A DNA stretch of 64,000 bases from Endomychus coccineus (lineage: Eukaryota > Arthropoda > Insecta > Coleoptera > Endomychidae): positions 13,369,282-13,433,281 of the forward strand of contig OY294068.1 in assembly GCA_958510875.1 (NCBI GenBank), written 5' to 3'. The notes beneath the pieces are model-generated. The model was not told where the DNA came from. It saw only the letters and a list, made by a program, of their open reading frames with translations, and searched no databases. Position 1 is the stretch's first letter; each line of letters begins with the position of its first letter. Positions 44,989 to 55,800 of the stretch are shown one piece after another. Both the position numbers and the translations under genes were made by a program.

Positions 44989-45280
44989 GGTGGTTTTCTT
45001 CTTTGGCTGTGAAAATGTATATTGAATTTCTCAACAAGTGCATATACTGTCTAAGTATATGTGGAACCTATATGTTATATACTCATAACTTGTCCTTGAA
45101 GGAAATAAAATTATTCGTGGATTCAACTTCATTAATAATAATTAATAAATATTTAGTCAGACATTTTAATGTGTGAAGAATATTTATTAATGGTATGTTA
45201 AATAGTTTCGGCGATTATTACGTGTAAATTCAGAATTCAGAATGCACTAGTTGCGATTATAAAAATATTATTATATTATA

Positions 45281-46214
45281 CAGGGTGTAAATAAATAGCT
45301 GCGAAAAATTTCAGGGGGTGATTCCTTGTTGAAAAATAAGGTGGGTCTTTCATATAAAATTTTTCTCTAAATCACTTCGTTTTCGAGATACAGGAGGGTG
45401 TTGAAATTGAAAAAAAATCAGTTTTTTGCGAATATCTCCGGAACCGTTTTTCGTACAGAAAGCAGCTTTTGTGAGCAATCTCTACTCATAGTAAGCTATG
45501 TTTTGTGCGATACAATTTTTTTTTATTCATAATTGGTTAAGATTTTGAAGGGGTAGTAGTTGTTTTTCTCCCCAACTTCTACGCCATTGAAAAAAGTACG
45601 GTTTTGAGATGCCCATTTGAACCGCCAATGTTTTCTACACAAAAAAGGTACTCTTGGTTAACTGTTATCGAGAAAAATAAATTTTTATGTTGAAAAACAT
45701 GGTCAATTTTTGGTTTTGTTACTTGTGTAAAGAAATTCCGTTTAATTGGTAAAAAATAAATTTTATTTCAAAGAATTGACAACGTTTATCAACATAAAAG
45801 TTGATTTTTCCCGAAAACGGTTAACTTTAGAGCTTATAACCAGTACCTTTTTCGTGTAGAAAACGTTGGCGGTTCAAATGGACATCTCAAAATTGTACTT
45901 TTTCCAGTGGTGTAGAAGTTGGGGAGAAAAACAACCACTACCCCTTCAAAATCTTCACCAATTATGAGTAAAAAGGAAAATTTTATAGCACAAAACATAG
46001 CTTGCTATGAGTAGAGATTGCTTACAAAAGCTGTTTTCTGTACGATAAACGGTTCCGGAGATATTCGCAAAAAACTAAATTTTTTTTTCAATTTCAACAC
46101 CCTGTATCTCGAAAACGAAGTGATTTAGAGAAAAATTTTATATGAAAGACCCACCTTATTGTTCAACAAGGAATCACCCCCTGCATTTTTTCGCTGTTAT
46201 TTATTTACACCCTG
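45281..46214. mobile_element. Palindromic Tc1/mariner-type MITE, 934 bp
   Basis: Almost the whole element is two inverted arms of about 430-460 bp. Ends are CAGGGTGTAAATAAATA and its inverse, flanked by TA (45279-45280, 46215-46216). It shares an ATTTTTCTCTAAATCACTTC segment with the MITE at 24336. No coding sequence. It could form a long hairpin if transcribed. Confidence 0.85.
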
Positions 46215-46529
46215 TATAATTTACACTTTTTGACTATAACATTTATCTATAAATTTTAACAATTGTTTCATCAACCCAGTGCATAATCAACATATAGAGT
46301 TTTCAATTCTGTTAGAAGATGTAATCCCTTAAATAATAATAATAATAATAATGGCGTTTATTCATATGGTTTCCTTTGCAATTTTGGTTACAATAATTGA
46401 AGTGTATATTTAAATAAACGAAGAATGCTCACTAAAGCCGAGGCTTGTACGTGAGAGCAGAAAAAAAATACGATCTATTAAAATAAATAAAAAAGTAGAA
46501 ACAGAGAAACTAATCTTTAGTCTGAAACA

Positions 46530-46650
46530 GGTAGTTGTGGCCGACGTGAAATTCCTTAGAATGCACTTAGACTCGAGGCTTGCCTGGAGTGTTCATACAA
46601 ACCAGCTGGCACGAAAGTATGCACTTAGGCGCTTATCCAATGATCAAAAT
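46530..46650 (+). pseudogene. LINE RT C-terminal scrap
   Basis: The plus strand reads VKFLRMHLDSRLAWSVHTNQ, the vkFLGmhLDsrL.W..H pattern of Jockey/RTE-like RT thumbs, followed by RKYALRRLS. About 40 residues only. Confidence 0.6.
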
Positions 46651-47854
46651 TGTAATTAAATAGTCTTGATTATAGTTGAAATAATATGTACATTCAAATC
46701 AGTTAATTTAGAATCCCCACCGACAACATTCTGAACTAGAGGCGTCAAGAGAGGAATCTTACTGCTTATTGGTTGAACAAGTCAGGGATCCTTTTCCGAA
46801 TTGTATGAGGGTTCTTCAGAAAAAAGACGCATTACAAATACCAGGGGCAATGCCTAAGCCCTTCAGTTATATTTTCTAGCTTGAATTGTTCTCTTGAGAA
46901 ATCAAGTGACACTTAATCAATTTCAATTAATTTAACTTAATAGTTTTTTCATAGTGTTTTTGGCAAGAAGGATGGATTTCGCTAAGTCAGAGTTTGTTGT
47001 TCTCAGTTTGTTATTCAAGTTCAAGTTCAATAATACATTCAAATCAGTTCATAAAATTTCGATCCCCCAGGTTCAACCTGATTGGGTATCAATTTATTAA
47101 TCTTAGTTTTATTTCTCTTTTAGTTAATTTAGATTATCTAAGTTTGTTTCATTTGAGTTTAGATTAAGATCTTATATTTTTTATTCCAACGTGTCATGAT
47201 TCTCCAAATTAAGTGGGCACCCTGTTAATAAATGAATAGATTGAGGATTGGGAATAACATAAATTTCTTCAATAAACTCGTATAGACAGATCCTTCGTCT
47301 ACTCTCGTTCCACGGCATTACTATTATTATAAGAGTATGCAACTATTCCTCATTCCATCCATCCATGATGTTATCCGACAATTTAAAAGCACTTGACCTA
47401 GGTAAAGTGCAAAGTTTATGCGTAAGTGAATCTCGAGACTGTTATTTCCAACTAATTTAAATAAATACATAATTCAAATTTTGTCAACGCCAGACGGTTA
47501 ATGTTCATTCTTCAATGGAAATTTTGGTATAATTGTAAATTTTTTAAAGGATTATACCTTCGGTGATAAAAATAAAGCAAAAAACACATACATATTTTGA
47601 ATATTGCATTGTTATTTTGAAGATTCCAACGTACCTAAATAAAATAGCTCTGACAATTAATTAGCATGAAGAAACAAACACTAAAACAACACATTAGTAT
47701 GGAAATAATGCTATATTTAGTTTTTTAAAGCCCTGCTAATAAATTCACTCTCAAATATAAACTTTTAGAATAAACGGTGGTAGCGAAACTATAGTCTTAA
47801 TAAACTTGTGAAAATCGAACTTGTAATAGTTGTTTTATTTAAAGTTGGTAATGA
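46651..47854. other. Possible LTR-like sequence, otherwise unassigned
   Basis: About 47190-47330 looks like the end of an LTR or solo LTR (AATAAA-type signals, TCGTCTACTCTCGTTCCACG). No paired copy or duplication was found, so this is only a suspicion. 46337-46362 is an AAT microsatellite. Confidence 0.25.
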
Positions 47855-48065
47855 ATGATTCTATTCAATTACTGTGATATACCTTTATTGAAAGACCACA
47901 CGGGCCTGAAACGTTTTTCAACTGACGAAGAGGTGAAGGATGCTGTGAATCAATGGTCAAGGGAGCTCGTGGAAGGGACGTGTGACAGGAATACAAAAAT
48001 TAACACCCTGAGTCACCAAATACTTGGAATTGAATAGCGATTATGTGGATAATTAGCGTTATATT
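47855..48065 (+). pseudogene. Mariner transposase C-terminal fragment
   Basis: The plus strand reads LKRFSTDEEVKDAVNQW, then in shifted frames TGIQKL and VTKYLELNSDYVDN followed by a stop. This is the end of mariner transposases (s.eEv..av..w; GI.kL; RW.kC.e..GdYve). It has two frameshifts. Confidence 0.65.
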
Positions 48066-48773
48066 TGTGTAATAGTAACATATCATAATTGGTCCATATT
48101 TGTTCTTAATCCATATTAATGATCTACCACAAGTTTTACTTCTCAATTAAGCAGATGATGGTAACATTAAAGTATCTGCAAATCACCTTTGCTTTCTCGA
48201 AACTGAAATTGCCTCTGCGCTCTCAAAGATTGAACATTGGTGTATGAATAACAAACTCACATTGAACAAAAGTGAGGCAAACTGCATCATCTTTACGTCA
48301 AGCCATATTAGACTGCAAATTCCAGAAACATTAAATTTAAATTTAACTAGATTTTGGAAATGAAGGATTATTCGAAATGTCTTGGAATAAATATTGATAA
48401 AAACCTCAACTGGTGTAAAGAAATCGAACAACGATGTGAAAGGCTGAGTTCTATCATTTATAGTTTACGTGTCATGAAACCACTACTTGAGGAAAATACG
48501 TTACAAGTTTTTCATCATGCAAACTTTCAATCTCTGTTGAGTTTTGGGGAAACAGCTACCAGGTCGATATGATATTCAGGCAGCAAAAAAGAGCAATACG
48601 AATAATCTTTGGATTAGGGTATAAACAAAGTTGCAAAGGTTTTTTCAAGAAAAACAACTTGCTAACTGTTATTGGAATATACATTTATCAATCCCTTCTT
48701 TTTATTTTCAAACATAGAAGATTCTTTGTAGATTTCAAAAAATCTTTCAATTACAAGACACGTAACATTTCAT

Positions 48774-49118
48774 TATATATAAATTCTCGGGAAATAGGTC
48801 AAATTAACACTTTGCTTTATATTTTCGTCTTCACGCACGTTTCGGTCTCACGACCATCATCAGAAGACTTGTTAATTCAATAACCTTCGTGTTTCTGTTC
48901 GTTTCGGCGACGTTGGCATTTAAATGAAATTGGTGCAATAAGGACGCTTTGTGTTGGTACAAATAGTTTAAAGTAATCAGGTTATTGAATTAACAAGTCT
49001 TCTGATGATGGTCGTGAGACCGAAACGTGCGTAAAGACGAAAATAAAAAGCATAAGTGTTAATGTGACCTATTTCCCGAGAATTTATATATAATTCATAC
49101 CTGAGTCAAGAATCTTTA
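48774..49118. mobile_element. 345-bp non-autonomous PLE with inverted hammerhead repeats
   Basis: Two terminal repeats in opposite orientation, with a 14-bp direct duplication ACGTAACATTTCAT at 48760-48773 and 49119-49132. The LINE reading frame resumes across it, confirming a clean insertion. It lacks all coding sequence. Minus arm 48815-48870 has a complete hammerhead core but GTG at the cleavage site; the plus arm keeps GTA. Confidence 0.82.
48996..49040 (+). ncRNA. Hammerhead ribozyme candidate, family 1
   Basis: Order: stem-I strand GTCTT (48997-49001), core CTGATGA (49002-49008), U, stem II GGTC/GACC with loop GTGA (49010-49021), GAAA (49022-49025), short stem III in ACGTGCGT (49025-49032), cleavage triplet GTA (predicted cut after 49033), and stem-I partner AAGAC (49034-49038). 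This fits a type-I hammerhead with minimal stem III, as described for Penelope-like elements. The extra U after the core is atypical. Confidence 0.68.
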
Positions 49119-49280
49119 ACGTAACATTTCATATGTTATGTCATACGCTCACACTAACAGAGAAAAATGTGCATCAAATTTATAACAGTTGCGGCCGGAA
49201 AGTGTGCCTTTATGAGAGTTTGTATGCTTACCTCAAAAGTGGTTGTATAGGCTACTCGGTAGCTGTAAGGTCCTTAATAC

Positions 49281-49754
49281 TTTAACAGATTTTCAATGGA
49301 TAAGGATGATTGACTCTTATTTATAGTGTTATACTGTATCTACAGTATGAACTCTTTTATAGTTTATTAGGTGATCAGTGTTGGTTTCAAACCATGTGTT
49401 ATATTAATTTTATAAATATTTTCTGGCAACAGCATTCCAATATTATGATCTGCATTGCAATATTAGGAACTTTTCGGTGGAGCGACGTGAGTTTTCCGTG
49501 AAAATCTACATTATAAATTTTCATTTGCATGCACTGCTAACAAACGGAATTTTAGATACTCACGAAATGTTCACGATAACTTTTTATCCTCGTAAAATTC
49601 TTGTTTGAGGTGGTTTAGGATCATTCGGTACCCTCGATCCTTTTTGAGGATGATAATAACCACTATGTAACAGTCCATTCTGAGCATTACATAAACATGT
49701 TATACAAACGTTTCTCAACTGATTACACGAATATTACTTTACGGTGCTCTGTTA
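49281..49754. other. Nothing recognised
   Basis: A short motif at 49318-49365 is shared with about 3838 and 7876. No gene. Confidence 0.3.
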
Positions 49755-50070
49755 TTGCAGCAAGATGAAGCGACACAGCTCACATAACCAGAAACATGAT
49801 GAGATTTATGAGAGAATGTTTAAAGGTTATTTTTCCATTTGAATTGCCTTGGCCCCCAAGGTCCTAACTGGTCTCAATTTTATTCTGTGCGGGAATTTGA
49901 AGGAAATGCCTTCGCAAGTCGTCCCACAATTATTGAGGAGCTGAAATACCGCATTTGTCAAAAAATTGCAGGTGTAAATGAGGATTTGCTTCGCCAGGTG
50001 ATGCAAATGAACTTTGCATTGACGTTGATGGTGAGCATTTGGAAGATTGAATTGACCATATATTTAAGTC
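49755..50070 (+). pseudogene. Tc1/mariner-family transposase C-terminal fragment
   Basis: The plus strand reads LQQDEATQLT (QQDGAtaHT block), then after a gap RPTIIEELKYRICQKIAGVN and EDLLRQVMQMNF, matching the Ti.eLK..Ir.eia.i....l..vm.nf tail of Tc1/mariner-family transposases. The SPDL motif has been lost. Confidence 0.65.
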
Positions 50071-50720
50071 ACTAATAAATCCCAAAGAATTAGCTACGCA
50101 TAAGTGGAATAAATAATGTTTTTACTCAGCTTATGAGGATTTTGTCCAAATATTAAAATGAGTAGTTTAATTTGGGTAATTCTGTATTAATTTAAAACTA
50201 TACACATAAGTCAAACACTAATTTACAATTACTCCACTCAAGTGGACCCGTTTCAAAAATTAGTTTCTATCAATCAATTAGAATCATAAAAGGATATACC
50301 ATAAGGTGAGGTTACTTTGCATGCAACTTTGTCCCTTTTTCAATAAATTTGGAAAATTCACCTGCTTCCTACCCTATTGAGATAGTGGGGGGAAACAGGC
50401 CAATTCACTTCCAGACTGTTCTTAGTTGAATCTTAGCCCTTAATGGCGTGTAGTAAATTTCTCGAATAATCAAAAACGTGCATTACTCCTCAGTATTTAT
50501 AATAAGCTACTGCCAAGATCTGTGGAATAACGAAAATTAAAACAAATGCTTTGAGAGGCTATTTTCCTCAAACCACATCACTTCTCTAACAATTTGACCA
50601 AATACAAAAAATACTTTTATTGTACTTTGTACCAAATTTTTAAAAAATATGGGCGCATGCACTTTAGGGGAAAACTTTCCCACTGTAATTTTTGTAGGTT
50701 ATTGAGGATAATTTTTGTTT
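50071..50720. other. Nothing recognised
   Basis: No supported feature. Confidence 0.3.
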
Positions 50721-50723
50721 TCA

Positions 50724-50915
50724 GATGAAAATAATTAGAAAATACAAACGCCAATTAGGTTCCCTGCGGTACATAGATTATAATGTGAAGAAAAACTACA
50801 ACTTGCTGTTCAAGAGAGGGGCTGGTCCTATGCAACAAGTGCCGTAAGATTTAATATCACAAAGAGCACTACATACAATAAAGTCAACAACCTCCAAAAA
50901 AAATCTGCTGGTGCG
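50724..50915 (+). pseudogene. Pipsqueak/CENP-B-type HTH fragment (pogo/Tigger-like)
   Basis: After TTTTCAG at 50717-50723 the plus strand reads MKIIRKYKRQLGSLRYIDYN, shifting to EEKLQLAVQERGWSYATSAV and RFNITKSTTYNKVN. This is the N-terminal HTH_psq domain of pogo-type transposases and jerky-like proteins (YkRk...Y......ai......s...aa..f.i..stl). One frameshift; no DDE domain downstream. Confidence 0.6.
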
Positions 50916-51291
50916 TCAACTATTGTTCATGTTACTGTATTTTTTATATGCCTTTCAAATGAAAACAACTACAAATTTATTAAAAATTTAGTTGCAGGCA
51001 TTTCTGCCAAAGTTACAATAGGCAAAGTAACCACCTCCAACATGACCCATAGACTCCTTTTTCATGAGTTTATAAGCGATGACAAAGCAGCCCCAAATAC
51101 GGGGTAACTTTGCCCGGTAAATAATTTTTTTTTAAATGGTCCGTTGGAAATTTGTATTTTTACACTCAATCATCACCTCTAAAACAGTTTTATAATGTTG
51201 TATGATGTTAATCGCAAATTCCTAAACATTGTAACAAATAATTACGACTTAATATATTTCAAAAATGTTGCAAAGTACCATCTTACGGTAC

Positions 51292-51747
51292 CTAAAGTGC
51301 ATTTAAGCTTTGCAGATGTCGCAATATTCCTTTAACTCTCATTATGAAAGCCTCTGTATCACAAGCTGTGTTGATGAAATCATTTGTACCATCTTCCAAA
51401 TCAACACTCTCGGAAGAATAGTCAGAATGATCCTTAATGTCTGCTTTATCTGTATTCTTGATCTTCAGAACCATGAGCGCCATTACCAAACCGAATTTTG
51501 CGTATTTCTGCCAGTGCTCTTTAAAAATATGGTACGGGTAAGCTCTGTTCACGTCGCTTTTTAATTCTGACAACATAGACGTGAGAGAATCGTGGTAAAT
51601 TTGCATGTAGAACTCTAAATTGTTGAATACCTCACTCGGAGCTCCTGAATATAAAGCATAGGACAGATCCAGAACAGGCGAACCAATCCTGCTAAGTTGC
51701 CAGTCGAGGAAACGCATATCCTTTAATTTTTTCTCATTTTCTTTGCA
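51292..51747 (-). CDS. Ecdysteroid-kinase-like gene E, exon 2
   Basis: The C-terminal 151 residues. The acceptor TATTGTTTCAG is followed by CKENEKKLKDMRFLDWQ, with the metal-binding Asp in FLDWQ, then RIGSPVLDLSYALYSG and YHIFKEHWQKYAKFGLVMAL. A Ser/Asp/Glu-rich linker (near SDYSSESVDLEDG) replaces the shorter one in B-D. Phase 0 with exon 1 at 54229. Confidence 0.9.
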   Translation of the reverse strand, partial: CKENEKKLKDMRFLDWQLSRIGSPVLDLSYALYSGAPSEVFNNLEFYMQIYHDSLTSMLSELKSDVNRAYPYHIFKEHWQKYAKFGLVMALMVLKIKNTDKADIKDHSDYSSESVDLEDGTNDFINTACDTEAFIMRVKGILRHLQSLNAL

Positions 51748-51769
51748 CTGAAACAATAGATTAGTAAGT

Positions 51770-52099
51770 AGATTGATTTGTGTAACATACAGACCAGTCG
51801 CCCTGCAAATTGGCCAGGGAAAATGTATAGAAATCGCATTTTCTGTCAGTCGATGATATACAGATAAGTATAAATGAGCTGATTTAGTTTAGTTTAGTTT
51901 ATTTTTCTCGCTCAGATACAATATAAATACAAAAAAAATATATGGAAGAATACCTCAAAGAGGTGTAGAGCACGTCAAGTTAAAATTTTATATAAATATG
52001 AATTACAATACATTTGTCATGGTAAATAAAAATAACAGTGGGGACAGATTAAAATGTGTTTAGGTCCAGTATATTAAAATGGAAACGATACATACAGAT
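51770..52099. other. Simple-sequence-rich intron part
   Basis: Short TTTAG repeats at 51882-51903; otherwise nothing recognised. Confidence 0.3.
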
Positions 52100-52402
52100 A
52101 TGACTTAAGATTTAGGTGACTTAGAATACTTAGAAATAGGAATAGCTCAAATATCTTTGTCCGTAAAATATTCATTCAATGAGTAGTAGGCTCGTTTTAC
52201 AAGTACAGATTTCAAATTGTTCTTGAGATCATTTAATGGTAACTTTTTCAATGATTGGGGAATTTTATTACAAATTTTTATTATGCTGTATTGTAAATTT
52301 TTATGGAGATATGTATAATTAAGTTTATTGCAGATGTAGTTATTTTTTGCTCGTGTATTATGATCATGATTGTTTGCCTGTTCCTGAAATAGATGCTGGT
52401 TT

Positions 52403-52441
<39 letters not shown>

Positions 52442-52453
52442 CCTATAAATTAG

Positions 52454-52546
<93 letters not shown>

Positions 52547-53260
52547 CCTATAAATATTTCTTTGCAACTTGTTCTTTGAGACAGGTTGGAGATGCCTCTA
52601 AGACTTTTTTTTGGGTGAGGAACACTCGCTCTACATCACTAGAATTGCCCCAAAAAATTATCCCATACCTCAGTGTTGACTGCCCAATGCATGATAAACA
52701 GTTAACGCTGCCTCAGTGTTCGCTAAGACTGAAATCTTTTTTAGGGCAAAACAATATCTTGATGGAGTTCTCACTACTTTATTTACTTGTTCATACCAAT
52801 CTAATCGTGAATCAATAATTATACCTAAAAAGTGGTATGGTTCACATACGCCAAATCAGTAACACTATCAGCCGAAGTGCTCTTAATGGTCGATGTATAT
52901 CCAAATTTGAGGACCTGAGTTTTATCTTTATTCATTCTTAAGTATTTTTTTGAAACCAGACTTCAACAGTATCAATAATTTGGAGTATATTCCTTTCTAA
53001 AATAGCATCCTCTGTTGATACTGTTATTGAGTTGTCATCAACAAACTGTTGTAGGTATTCTTCCAGTGATGCGGGTAGGTTATTTATATGAAGAATAGTG
53101 GACCCAATATTGAGCCTTGAGGGACACCCTTATGAGTTCTCTGCATCTCTGACTTCATCTCCTCGCCATTTGCCGTCTTAGAAGTGACTTACTGTGTTCT
53201 ATCTAGTAAGTATGACTGGATTAAATTAAATACCACTCCTCTGAAACCTAGCATTCCCAG
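52100..53260 (-). pseudogene. LINE RT fragment with (TA)n expansion
   Basis: The minus strand reads VPQGSILGPLFFI near 53130, INNLPASLEEYLQQFVDDNS (FVDD for FADD), HFLGIIIDSRLDWYEQVNK near 52820, IIFWGNSSDVERVFLTQKKV near 52640 and TSCKEIFI. This is a Jockey/CR1-like RT with stops. It sits in the intron of kinase E on the same strand. Confidence 0.75.
52405..52542. repeat. (TA)n microsatellite, two tracts
   Basis: TA runs at about 52405-52437 and 52457-52542, separated by TTTCCTATAAATTAGGAA and followed by another TTTCCTATAAAT. A TTTCCTATAAAT string therefore follows each run, suggesting expansion around a palindromic AT core inside the LINE. Confidence 0.95.
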
Positions 53261-53639
53261 ATTATATAAACAAGTTGTTCGGACAATATTTAATATAAAG
53301 TTCAGGGAAAGTTGGATAGATAATCTGAAACTGCTTAAGAGAGTTACTTAGGTATTTAGTAGAGATAGAACTATACAATTTGAGGGAGTTCTTTCGATGA
53401 TAATTGTCTTATGTAATGATTGACGTAAATGTGATAAATGACGTATGTGGGTGTGCATATAAAATTTTCTGGTAATTAAGGAAGTGTAATATTTTATGTT
53501 TTCCTTTTGATGTATTGTTGATATATGGTTATTTGTGTGACGTGTTTCAACCATGTCATTATGTTTTAGGATTAATATCTAAATTATAACTTCTGGCAGT
53601 TTGAAATAAAGATTGTTGAATATGAATATGAATGAATAT

Positions 53640-53985
53640 GAATATTAGAAATATTGCTATTTGAGCATTCTAGCTAAAATATACTTTTAACATTATAAAG
53701 ACGCTTGTAGGAATTTGCAAGGGTTTTAATTAATTAAATTAGTATAAATCTGACTTAATGATTGAACGTCTGCTCTATGATTTACACAATTGGAGTCACG
53801 TTTTATGTGAGTCATTTCCGGAATAGATCTTTTATAATAATTGGTTTCTTCAGTTGAATATTTTAGACTTTGATACGTCTTCTGATGATTGTCGTGAGAC
53901 CGGAACGTACGTAAAGACGAAAATAATAAGCATATTATGTGTTAGTGTGACCTATTTCCCGAGAATTTATATATAACTTATAGAT
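53640..53985. mobile_element. Rearranged PLE fragment
   Basis: 53640-53868 matches PLE 3' non-coding sequence (as at 5630-6110), while 53873-53985 is a terminal repeat in plus orientation. The hammerhead there has GGAA in place of GAAA and a weakened stem II. Two formerly inverted parts have been joined. Confidence 0.6.
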
Positions 53986-54228
53986 AAATGTAACTTATTA
54001 TACAATTTTACATCAAAGCAATTGCTCTGAGATTTGGTGAGCCTAAAACCAGGTAAGGTAAAAATTTCAGAAGAGCGAGGCTATGGATATGATTGTTTTT
54101 TAAATGAATCCTCAAGCTTATGTATAGTTAATAGCATATTGTAAATGACAAGCGTTGGTAGTGGCATAATATTCAGCTTTTTAAACTGCAATGAAAAAAT
54201 AATTAAATATGTATTATACACAACATAC

Positions 54229-55053
54229 CTCATATCGGAACAACATGTTGTTGGACCAACTATCACCGTGAAGAACACATGAATACTCTTCTTTTTCACT
54301 AAGGATGTCGTTTATTTTGCTCACAACATTCCTCTCATACTCTTCCACAATAGCAATATCTATTGAATCGGTATCGCTGTTTAGGAGACCCTTGACGTAT
54401 TGAAATATTCCGGTAAGGACCGATCCAAATTCTTTTGATTGGAAAAATGTATTCAACAAGACATCTTGTATGTGCGATACAGTTTCAGAATATTCAACGG
54501 GATCGTTATCTCTGTAGGCGAAGGAAAGTGCATGAAATTTACCGTATTCTGTGAAGATAAGTCGAATATGTTCATCATCTACTGGCAACCGCTTGTCGAA
54601 AAGCTCGAAACGTAAAGTTTTAAGGTTCTCCATTACCAATAATTCCATTCCTATTTTTGTTGACGACCCATATAGCTTGGCGATTGAAGTGACTGGATGT
54701 TGAACACCCATTTTTCTCTGAAAGGCTTCCAATTTGGGATAAACTTGCTTATAGAAATTGATTTCGTTCTCATAAATTCCAGTTATCCGAAAATTTTCTC
54801 GCATTCTCGCATTTCCCACTGACAGTTTCGCTATTAAATTCAATTTTTTGTCCGATTTCCTTTCACTTACATTCACCAAAAGTATGTCTCCCAGAAATCC
54901 ATCGCCTTTTTCACTCCCTTTTTCTAGATTTATATCGTAATCGATAAATTTTTCAGCGTCCGCTATATCCTCAACGATGGACATTAGATTTGATTCGACA
55001 TCCATCATTAATATTATGTAAGCGCAGAGTTTGTAAACGAACACACACTGCAC
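54229..55053 (-). CDS. Ecdysteroid-kinase-like gene E, exon 1
   Basis: The N-terminal part of kinase E. The long frame starts MQCVFVYKLCAY, but comparison with B-D puts the real start at MMDVESNLMSIVEDI (55008 or 55005), giving 410-411 residues with exon 2. Motifs: NLIAKL, LLVMENLKT, CVLHGDSWSNNMLFRYE, donor GAG|GTATGT. It is more diverged from B-D than they are from each other. The 2,481-bp intron contains a LINE, TA repeats and a PLE fragment. If the upstream Met were used, a hydrophobic 15-residue extension would result; I think this is unlikely. Confidence 0.88.
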
Positions 55054-55343
55054 TGGTACTTATCTCTATCATAACTAAAATGATTAGCAGATTAGTTTGA
55101 AATAAAATTGCGTCCTTGAATGGAATTTACTAGTGTCGACAATGGTATTAAATATTTCATGTCGAATTACTTGCATCAATCTAAAATTAAACTAATCGTT
55201 TTTTACTACATTCAATGTTCGTAGTTTGTTCCTTGAAGACAATAAAATTTGTTGAAAGCTTACGATAGAGGAAGTGTTTTCTCATGATCTTACATCAATC
55301 TACTCCATATTCAGAGATGAATGAAGTCATTGTTTCTTGTACA

Positions 55344-55800
55344 TACGAGGGAAAGGTGAAAAATCAAACAAGAAATGTTTATTTGGTCAAAACTTATTTT
55401 ATTTCTTAACATAATCTCCTTGTAGCCTGATACAATAATTTTTCGATCCCTTCAAAATAGGCGTTTGTTTCAGCGATGACCTCATCGTTGGAGCCAAATC
55501 TTATTATGTTTGGAAATAGATAGAAATCGCAGGGGGGCAAATCTGAAGAATATTGTGGATGCGATCCAACAGCTCTGCATAATATACACTGGTGATCGTT
55601 TTGCCTTTTCAAGGTAATCGATATGGACGGTACCGGGTGCATCCCAAAAAACTGTCGCCATGACTTTGTTGGACGATAAACCCACTTTGGCCTTTTTCGG
55701 CTTCGATTCGTCAGGTCACTGTTCTCTAGTTTCTGATGTGTTGTTATAGCTCTATGTTTCATCCACGGTTACGAAACGGATTAAGAAGTCTTTCTTATCT
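55344..55800 (-). pseudogene. Mariner (DD34D) copy 3
   Basis: The minus strand reads KWVYRPTKSWRQFFGM in one frame and HIDYLEKAKRSPVYIMQSCW in another, then YSSDLPPCDFYLFPNI (third-Asp block, SPDL altered) and RFGSNDEVIAETNAYFEGIE (C-terminus). It has an internal deletion and frameshifts. The left end reads ACGAGGGAAAGGTG, like the copies at 31396 and 34738. Confidence 0.8.

Larger units (their letters stand above)
48120..49280 (+). pseudogene. LINE RT fragment interrupted by a PLE insertion
   Basis: The plus strand reads INDLPQVLL, ADDGNIKVSA, then IASALSKIEHWCMNNKLTLN, KCLGINIDKNLNWCKEIEQR, FGETATRS, QQKRAIRIIFGLGYKQSCKG and FFKKNNLLTVIGIYIYQSLL: RT motifs through the C-terminal connection of a CR1/Jockey-like LINE. 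It is split at 48774 by a 345-bp PLE and continues at 49119 (RNISYVMSYAHTNREKCASN). Confidence 0.75.

Noticed and set aside
52393..52818. 141-residue open frame rich in Ile-Tyr
   Set aside because: Translation of the TA microsatellite; no gene.
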